Below the pieces are notes generated by a model, which saw nothing but the letters and a program-made list of their open reading frames with translations, ran no database searches and had not been told where the DNA came from. Shown here piece by piece: positions 53,982-64,000 of a stretch of 64,000 nt of DNA. Location of the stretch: contig NC_090730.1 of assembly GCF_036898095.1 (NCBI RefSeq), positions 22,647,666-22,711,665 on the forward strand, given 5' to 3'. Position 1 is the first letter of the stretch; each line of letters begins with the position of its first letter. A program made the position numbers and the translations under genes. The stretch is from Palaemon carinicauda. Its lineage: Eukaryota; Arthropoda; Malacostraca; Decapoda; Palaemonidae.

Positions 53982-56352
53982 GAAAGGGCGGAATAAACCT
54001 GGACGCTGGAGTGTCTATCCTAGGTCTAGCAGACAAGGCAGACGAAGGGGTCCCTTTGCGAGCCGAGGACGCAACCAAGTCATGGGTGTCCTTCTGCACT
54101 AGAGACAACGCTATTTCCTTAACTAAAAGTTCAGGAAACAAGAACTTAGACAAAGGGGCAAAGAGTAGCTCAGATCGTTGACAGGGCGTCACTCCTGCCG
54201 ACAGAAAAGAGCACAGAGACTCTCGTTTCTTTAGGACTCCTGACGTAAACGAGGAGGAGAGCTCATTGGATCCATCGCGGATGGCCTTATCCATGCAGGA
54301 CATAATGAGTAAGGAGACATCTCTATCGGCTGATGAGATTTTCCTACTCAAGGCTCCCAAACACCAGTCAAGGAAGTTGAAAACTTCAAAAGCCCTAAAG
54401 ATGCCTTTAAGTAGATGGTCAAGTTCTGAGGATGACCAACTAATCTTCGAGCGTCTCATGGCTAGGCGGCGGGGAGAGTCTACAAGACTTGAGAAGTCGC
54501 CCTGGGCAGAGGCAGGAACTCCCAAGCCGAGAACTTCTCCCGTGGCATACCAGACGCTCGATCTAGACGAGAGTTTAGATGGGGGGAAGGCAAAGGCCGT
54601 CTTCCCTAAACTCCTCTTGGTTTCCAACCAATCGCCTAACAGCCGTAAAGCTCTCTTGGATGAGCGAGAGAGAACGAGTTTTGTAAAGGCTGGCATGGCA
54701 GCAGGTACGCCTAAAACAAACTCAGACGGCGGCGAACGAGGAGCCACAGAGACAAAGTGTTCAGGAAACAACTCTTTAAAAATGAGCATGACTTTTTTAA
54801 AGTCCATAGATGGCAGAGCTGCTCTAGGCTCATCAATATCTGAAGGATGATCCTCAGGCTGAGGGTCAGCAACGTCCTCATCCGAAAGTTCCTCATCTGA
54901 CAACTGATGAGAAACAAGCAAAGGGGCTGGCAATGCTTGACACGCAGCGTCCGCCCGCACTGGTGCATAAGTGGCGGAGCAGGACGCAGCGTCCTGAAAC
55001 TGCTGAACAGTCTGGGAACTGTCAACAACAACAGGTGCGTGAGGACGCACAGCGTCCACCCGAGACTACTTAGACCGCCTGGGTTGTGCAGTCAAAACAA
55101 CTCTAGGTTGCGGAGGTTGACGCACCGCGTCAAAACAAGTCAACTCTGATGGTTGGCGAACGTCCTGAACGTCACCAGGCGCATCAGTGAGTTGCCTAAC
55201 GTCCACATGCGGCTGAAAATCCACACGAGACCGCATCGGGTGTGGTACAACCCCAACTGGTTGACGTGAGATGGCTACACCAACGTCAACAGGACGCACA
55301 ACAGAACGCTTGGGTGGCTGAAGGCCAGGATCTCCATGAGATAAACGGCTAGGTTCAACGGAAACCTTCTCTGCGTTGTAGTCTTCCATAAGGGACGCAA
55401 GCTTAGACTGCATGTCCTGCAGTATAACCCATTTAGGGTCTACGGTAACGGGTGCGGTAACAGACGGGGTTAGCGCCTGAGACGGCACAACTTTGCCTTG
55501 CTTAGGCGGCGAGCAGTCATCCGATGACAGCAACGGGTCCGAACTGTCCCAATGACTACATCCAGGACATTGGACCTGTCCTGAAGGGACCGACTTGCGT
55601 TTCAGAGGCCTAGAAACCTTGCTCCATGGTTTCTTGCGTGAAAAGCCTTCGGAAGACGAGGTAAAAATGGGCTCTCTCGTCTTATGGTAGGGGCGATCTT
55701 GACGAGATACGCCTGATACCATAGAGGGAACGTCTGTTCGCTGATCAAGGCCTCTCGAACCCATAAGTCGTACGACATTGCTTCTCCCCTGGGCTTGGGA
55801 GCTTGCAAGAGGTCCCGGACTAGGTGAACGACAGGCACGAACAGACGAACCCTCGGTCGCAACACTGTTCACAACACTTTGCGCACTAATCACTTTCCCA
55901 CTTTCCGCCGTGGCACTATGGCACTTAAGTTCCTTCACGTCAGCCATGAGTTGATTACGGTCACTTGCTAACGCTTCAACTCTTTTCCCCAAGGCATGAA
56001 TAGCACGTAACATGTCTTGCATAGACGGTTCCTGAGTGCTAGAAGGGGGGTTAGGAACAACCACTACAGGGGAAGGATTAGGTTCAGGGGCATGTGGAGA
56101 GGAAAAATCTACAGACCTAGATGAACTTCTCCTTACCCTATCTCTCTCTAGTCTGCGTGTATACTTATCATATTCGAGCCAATCGAATTCCGAAAGGTCC
56201 ACGCGTTCCTCACACCGATCTCCCAATTGACAGGTTTTACCCCGACAATTGGAACAAACAGTATGAGGGTCGAGAGAAGCCTTTGGAAGACGCCTATTAC
56301 AGTCCCTAGCATTACACTTTCGAAATCTAGGTACTTGAGAAGGGTCAGCCAT
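53893..56352 (-). pseudogene. gag: Gag of element E, interrupted by one stop
   Basis: The frame starts at ATG 56350-56352 (MADPSQVPRFRKC) and has no intron before the Cys-rich module (CNARDCNRRLP, HTVCSNCRGKTCQLGDRC; residues about 13-48). A Ser/Pro-rich middle follows, then TAG at 55066-55068 in an RRSK-stop-SRVDAV context. The frame continues without shift to 53893. The second part has a helical core (MDFKKVMLIFKELFPEHF; YATGEVLGLGVPASAQGDF) and an Arg/Gly/Lys-rich end. The single stop may be a point mutation. It could also be a readthrough site, although no other copy is available to test that. Confidence 0.85.
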
Positions 56353-56554
56353 TTTGAATTAGTCAAAGAAAATTCCAAAAACAATCCAAGTCATCAACAA
56401 ATAATCCGATTCAATAAAGAGTTCAAGAGTTTATGTTGAGGAAAAACACCTGTACTGCGAAAGCTCAAACCAAAATAAAGTACTTCACCAAATATGATGG
56501 GAAAACTCCAGGTTCTACAGCGAGTATAAATACGTCTTGTCGTCAACGTCGACA

Positions 56555-56733
56555 GAGAAGAATTGAAGGTTTTGTTTACATACAAGAGTGGTATCTGGCC
56601 GACAGTTGGCGCTGGTGGGCACACCCGCAACCTGCATAGCGATCGCTCGCGAGTTTTTTTGAGTATGTTGTCTGTCGAGCCGCAGAGTTGCAGCTATTAT
56701 ATATTCACCGGCTAAGTTAAATATTCAAAAACG
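56555..56733 (-). repeat. Right terminal repeat of E (5' end on the coding strand)
   Basis: This is the partner of 50244-50400. Its outer extension (CTAAGTTAAATATTCAAAAA) is matched in the internal complementary region at 50499-50540. Confidence 0.9.
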
Positions 56734-57256
56734 AAAAGTCAGACACAAAAATCCAAGGCAGTTTGGAGATGTCTTAAGTCACTTTATTAAGTGGTATGAA
56801 TGCCAAAGTCCTGTCCTCAAAAAATGGCATTAGCCAACCAGTCCCATTAATGGAGTCTCATATCTTTTACTTATCATAGCTCTTTGTACACACAATGCCC
56901 TTATCCAAATTGAAACACCTGAGCAGGACATGTTGCATTAAGTAACAAGATATCTATGAAACAAGCTCTTAAAAGTTTTCTTTACCTTAAGTTTTGACAT
57001 CAAGCTCTTCAACTTCATCATTATCTGTTTCTTCACCTTCTTCATTGCTATGAAGTACAGTACAGACAGGATAAAATACAAACCAAACTAATATAAACAT
57101 GATACGAAAGTGAATTTCCAAACTAAACTTAGATTAATAAAGTGTTTTTTAACCATTATACAGAACAGATCACACTCACAAAGCAAACACTGTTTACATT
57201 ACATGAAAAGGCAAAACTTGTCACCCTTTCCCTTGACTTTAAAAACATCAACTTTA

Positions 57257-57290
<34 letters not shown>

Positions 57291-57300
57291 ATCACTGTAC
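56734..57300. other. Interval between element E and the chromodomain exon
   Basis: This is AT-rich, with a 30-base A run at about 57260-57289. A 62-base exon-like segment at 56986-57047 (minus) has an acceptor (TACTTCATAG) and a strong donor (AAG then GTAAAG). One frame is acidic (NEEGEETDNDEVEELDVKT) but ends in a stop, and its phase does not fit the exon upstream. Confidence 0.35.
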
Positions 57301-57435
57301 CTCTTTTTTTAGATTTTCATAATGCTCCTTAAATCCTTCCAATACCAATCCATCAAAATGAGAAGGTGGTTCCCAAGTATCCTTGTCGGGACCATAACCT
57401 TTCCAGCGAATCCTATATCGCCATCCGTCTTCCCC
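57301..57435 (-). CDS. Chromodomain exon of a host gene
   Basis: On the minus strand the acceptor TTTCCTACATCCAG precedes 57435 and the donor GAG|GTACAG follows 57301. The 135 bases give 45 open codons, phase 0 at both ends. The peptide contains GWRYRIRWKGYGPDKDTWEP, the strand-helix core of a chromodomain with its aromatic Trp residues. A helix (HFDGLVLEGFKEHYENLKKE) follows. The N-terminal strand with the first cage aromatic should be in an upstream exon, which I do not find before element K. Chromodomains read methyl-lysine marks on chromatin proteins. Gypsy integrases can also carry one, but the exon boundaries and lack of integrase nearby favour a host gene. The family member is not identified. 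Confidence 0.65.
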
Positions 57436-58097
57436 CTGGATGTAGGAAACATGATTATCATTAGACAGGTTATTAATGAATTAAAATGTTTCAATCAAAA
57501 GAGATTTATAGGCACATTATATACAAATAAGTCCAGGAGCCTTCAATCATAATAAAAGTCTGTAATACTGTACTGCATACTATAGTGCAAAGGGAAATAT
57601 AAATTCTAAAAAATGGACCTAATATATAAAGTAAAGCTTAGTATTCTACTTATACAATGAAGTATTTAGCCTCAAAATCTCCCTTTCTTATGATACCATA
57701 TATATATCTCTTTTCTAAGATAGCAATATCATCGCAAGATATATTCTTTCCCAGGAAAAATTACAAATTTCAAAGTAATTTATACTTTATCCGACTATAC
57801 AAACCTGAGTTCTTCAATGGGAGTAAGATTTTAGCAAGGGCGGAATATAGCAGTTAAAATTTATAAGGTGTCTGAAGTTACTGCTGGGGCGCGGGTAATC
57901 CCCATGCTATACTCTAGGTTTCTTTCAAGAGACAGACAGTCATAGAGAAACATCTATCCTTTTTAGAATATAAAGGCTGAAATGTATTGTTGCTAATAGA
58001 AAATGAAACGTTAAAATTTGCTCATCCTCCTACTCTTAAGGATAGAGGAAATACTCATACAGTAAGTATACATATACAGTATATATAGACACACACA
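57436..58097. other. Interval left of element K
   Basis: No gene is seen. 57770-57930 (AACCTGAGTTCTTC...GGGGCGCGGGTAATCC) resembles the repeat at 36940-37080, suggesting a dispersed family. Confidence 0.35.
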
Positions 58098-58099
58098 TA

Positions 58100-61420
<3,321 letters not shown>

Positions 61421-61421
61421 A

Positions 61422-61485
<64 letters not shown>

Positions 61486-61546
61486 CGGATTTTGAGCGAA
61501 GCGAAAAATCTATTTTTGGGTGAGATAGCCATGGCGTCCTGATGGA
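61486..61546 (+). repeat. Left (3') terminus of element F
   Basis: These 61 bases are exactly complementary to 61950-62010. The terminal repeat probably continues inward, but its partner is beyond the window. Confidence 0.85.
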
Positions 61547-61949
61547 AGGTTCCTTTTTGGTAGCTTCCTTGGGTAAATAACTACTAAGATATTCCCAGAG
61601 AATTTAACCACAGGTTATCACAGAATTCTAACTTCTGGAGCGAGTATCCTAAAGGTTTCCCTTTTAAGACATCGTATATCAACAGGGGACGCATGTATTA
61701 ACGCGCCACATAGCTATCTACACCCCGAACAGAGTTAAGGCTTCGGTGTGTAAAGGCGGAGAATAGCTGGGAGCCGTTCCATAGCTAATCTCATCCGTGG
61801 CTACTTTTGGTACTCGAGACGTAAACAAACGGGCGCCATTGCTTGAATGACGTTACGTTCGTCTTCATCCTGAAGCCAGTTGCTTGCCGATCACCATGAT
61901 ACAGCAGAGCAGGGTGGGACCTAAAAACTGGACGAAGTAGCAGGGAGGG

Positions 61950-62045
61950 TCCATCAGGACGCCATGGCTATCTCACCCAAAAATAGATTTTTCGCTTCGC
62001 TCAAAATCCGTTTTTTGGGCTCAAGCCATGGCGTCCTGATGGAAG
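61950..62045 (+). repeat. Internal complementary region of F
   Basis: 61950-62010 is the reverse complement of 61486-61546. 62011-62045 (TTTTTTGGGCTCAAGCCATG...) should be the complement of the 5' end lying off the right edge, and its start is repeated at 61376-61420. Confidence 0.85.
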
Positions 62046-62856
62046 AATACCAGAGAATCAATGTATCGTGGTAGATTTTCCCCTATTGGTAAGTGCCAAG
62101 GGCTTTGAACAAATTAGCATAGAAATCTTAATAAAGAACCGTAGGGAAGAATCTTCCTGCCCCCCTTGGCAGTGAAGTTCCCACGGGCCATGCCGAGGTC
62201 AAAGTGGTTATTGAAGGGCTATTCACCTTGTTAGAAGAACCTGAAGAACTTGGAGACGAGACTGAATGGTTGGCATTCGTATCGGAACATTCTGGAAGGC
62301 AGACCGGTGGTGGTTGGACACTGTGTGCTGAGAAGGTTGGTTTCGTCTCCAGGGTATGAAGAGTAAGTATTCGTATTGGAATATTACTTTGTAAGAGTGA
62401 ATATAAAATAAGGGTTAGGACCTTAAAATCTCCATGAACCATAAGGAAAGGGGATGATAAAACTATGACAGGCATGTATTTCATAGTAAGTAGGAGCGGA
62501 TTGAGACGCACAAATAATAAAATAGAAATTTTATTTCACAGTTGCGGAAATTAAATGAATTACAGCAATAAGTAAAGTTAATTTACCGAAATTATAATGT
62601 ACATAGTAATAAAGACTTGCTCTTGAATCTGAAAGGGAATTTCAAATTTATTAGTAGGCACTCGTCCTCGAGGAACGTTAGTCTTTAATTAAAACAAATC
62701 ATGCTCTAGGCATGCGGCACTTGTGTGACAACTATGACATTTCACCTGGGATAAGAACAGTTATAAGAAAGCACTAAGTGTTTTCGACATTACTATATAT
62801 CGCTCGAGGGTCAACATAGGCACCCAAAGAGTTAGAGTCCCAAGTAACTCACTGTT
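62046..62856. other. 3' untranslated region of element F
   Basis: This lies between the internal complementary region and the recombinase stop. The minus frame at 62128-62511 has no recognisable motif. It is treated as element UTR. Confidence 0.5.
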
Positions 62857-63930
62857 CTATGCAGAGTTAGGTGCAGGTTTCATAACACTACCTGCGGCTA
62901 CCACAAAATGTTTGACTTCGTGCACTTGTTTCGCATAATGTTTGAAGAAAACACGCGAGGACTTCCAGCCTGTGAAGCTTTTAAGGCTTTCAAAGTCCAT
63001 ACTCTGAAAGAAATTCAGAGACGATGCAACTTTTCTAGGATCGTGACCAGTGGGTGTACTGTCGGGATCCGGTCTGCGAATGAAGTAGGTGATTTTCGCT
63101 CTTAATTGTTTCAGTGACAGGTCGCTGCCCGATGTTTCTCCTTTGAAGAGTTGGCCTCCACCAAAGTTCGAAGTTCTGCGAAGATAGACCTTGAGGCTCT
63201 CTACTGGGCATAAAGAGGCATCTTCCTTCAGGGGGCATATTCTCCAGGGGCCCCATCTTTTGGTGGGTAATTCATTTTTGGCGAGAAACGTCGGATCCGG
63301 GGAGAGGGTAATGTCTCCTGAGTCAGTAAACAGGATATGACCCTCTCCTCTTGATAATGCCACTATTTCGCTGACTCGGGCTCCTGAGGCAAGAGCAAAG
63401 AGAAATATAACTTTCTGAGTCAGATTCTTGAGAGGGCATGAATCATTATCCAAGTTGGAGGCGAAATGGAGCACCTTGTCCAATGACCAGGAGATCGGTT
63501 TCGGTGGGGGTGCTGGGTGTAGACGAGCGCATGCTTTCGGCAGTTTATTGAAGATGTCGCTGGACAGATCAATTTGGAAGGCATACAATATTGGTCTAAT
63601 CAAGGCCGATTTGCAAGTTGAAATCGTATTGGCTGCTAATCCCTGTCCATGAAGGTGAATGAAGAAGGACATGCAGAAATCAATTGTGATTTCCTTAGGA
63701 TTTTTTGTCTTGACGAAAGAGACCCATTTTCTCCAAGATGATTCGTATTGCCGTCTTGTGGATTCGGTCTTGTATTCCTCGAGGAAGTCTAGACTTTTCT
63801 TCGAGATCCCAAACCTCTTCTTTGCGGCTAGGGAGAGAAAATCATGAGATGAAGGTCCTTGATTTTCGATGATGAAGCAAGACAGTCGACTTCTGTACTT
63901 GTTGGGAGAGAACTGGGCCCGGGAGAGGGA
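62857..63930 (-). CDS. Tyrosine recombinase of element F, apparently intact
   Basis: The frame is open on the minus strand from about 63930, where it overlaps the RT end in another phase, to the stop at 62857. An ATG-initiated part starts at 63672, but homologous sequence lies upstream (SSHDFLSLAAKKRFGISKKS, ESTRRQYESSWRKWVSF). The catalytic set is complete: Arg in ALASGARVSEIVAL, His-x-x-Arg in TGHDPRKVASSLNFF, Trp in FTGWKSSRVF and nucleophile Tyr in FFKHYAKQ. The enzyme would integrate circular element DNA. The start codon cannot be set; as in other DIRS elements it may be made by frameshifting or from its own ATG. Confidence 0.85.
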   Translation of the reverse strand, partial: SLSRAQFSPNKYRSRLSCFIIENQGPSSHDFLSLAAKKRFGISKKSLDFLEEYKTESTRRQYESSWRKWVSFVKTKNPKEITIDFCMSFFIHLHGQGLAANTISTCKSALIRPILYAFQIDLSSDIFNKLPKACARLHPAPPPKPISWSLDKVLHFASNLDNDSCPLKNLTQKVIFLFALASGARVSEIVALSRGEGHILFTDSGDITLSPDPTFLAKNELPTKRWGPWRICPLKEDASLCPVESLKVYLRRTSNFGGGQLFKGETSGSDLSLKQLRAKITYFIRRPDPDSTPTGHDPRKVASSLNFFQSMDFESLKSFTGWKSSRVFFKHYAKQVHEVKHFVVAAGSVMKPAPNSA

Positions 63931-64000
63931 TCAGCTTGGGCTGCAGCTCCAGGACCAGGGGGTACCAGTTGCTCCGGGGCCACTTGGGAGCCACTAGGGC
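63843..64000 (-). CDS. C-terminal end of RT/methylase-like protein, element F (partial)
   Basis: The last codons at the window edge encode LVAPKWPRSNWYPLVLEL, the end of the methylase-like segment (compare VAPLWPAREWF in element E). The frame ends at a stop near 63843 and overlaps the recombinase frame. It is truncated by the window. Confidence 0.7.

Larger units (their letters stand above)
50198..56733 (-). mobile_element. Element E: DIRS-type retrotransposon
   Basis: The element has inverted terminal repeats (50244-50400 and 56555-56711, with diverged outer extensions). An internal complementary region lies at 50447-50540. The minus-strand genes, in order, are gag (56352-53893), RT-RNase H-methylase-like (53981-52053) and tyrosine recombinase (about 52130-50940). 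The RT frame is whole. Gag has one stop, and the recombinase has one stop and one frameshift, so this copy is fairly young but defective. Confidence 0.92.
61486..64000 (-). mobile_element. Element F: DIRS-type retrotransposon, 3' half, open at the right edge
   Basis: The 3' terminal repeat starts CGGATTTTGAGCGAAGCG at 61486. An internal complementary region lies at 61950-62045, and the minus-strand tyrosine recombinase and the last codons of RT follow. The 5' half is outside the window. No breaks are seen in the visible coding part. Confidence 0.9.

Overview
The window is eukaryotic, almost certainly a decapod crustacean (shrimp, prawn or crab). The evidence is very dense GA/CT, AT and TAA microsatellites, several DIRS-type tyrosine-recombinase retrotransposons, Ty3/Gypsy elements, RTE-, CR1- and I/Jockey-like LINEs, pogo/Tigger DNA transposons, and two short exons with good splice sites and no bacterial-style gene organisation. 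No species can be named from the sequence alone. There is no rRNA, tRNA, CRISPR array or virus genome that I can see.

Layout, left to right. 1-562: probable 5' end of a DIRS-like element on the minus strand. 559-6246: element A, a Ty3/Gypsy element (TSD TCAT) that keeps LTRs, PBS, gag and a 3' ORF but has lost all of pol. 6584-17092: element B, a related Gypsy element on the minus strand (TSD GTAC), whose integrase is split by element C at 8847-12761 (plus strand, TSD ACTCA, near-identical LTRs, gag fused in frame to RT, no integrase). 17858-25356: element D, a decayed DIRS element with a spliced gag. 25467-30174: element G, a structurally intact Gypsy element with one 1356-codon gag-pol frame, identical 202-bp LTRs and TSD AATAG. 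30180-33935: no recognised gene. 33936-34055: a 40-codon exon. 34278-37928: three copies of one TAA-tailed LINE family. 37929-38305: a broken gag. 39651-40490: a Tigger-like MITE swollen by an AT tract. 42240-43830: probable DIRS gag remnant. 45430-47100: a CR1-like LINE (minus). 47341-49330: an RTE-like LINE (plus). 50198-56733: element E, a fairly complete DIRS element (minus). 57301-57435: a chromodomain exon (minus). 58100-61189: element K, a full Tigger transposon with an intact 579-codon transposase. 61486-64000: element F, the 3' half of a third DIRS element (minus) with an intact tyrosine recombinase, running off the right edge.

The two convincing exons (33936-34055 and 57301-57435) are both minus-strand and both phase 0 at each end. 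They may belong to one host chromodomain gene whose intron has been filled by these elements, but that link is inference.

The points most worth a second look are: a retropepsin domain placed between RNase H and integrase in element B; the pol-less but gag-bearing element A of the same family; a conserved ORF after integrase shared by A and B; three independent DIRS families that each show the internal complementary region needed for circle formation; and two elements (G and K) that look recent and coding-competent.
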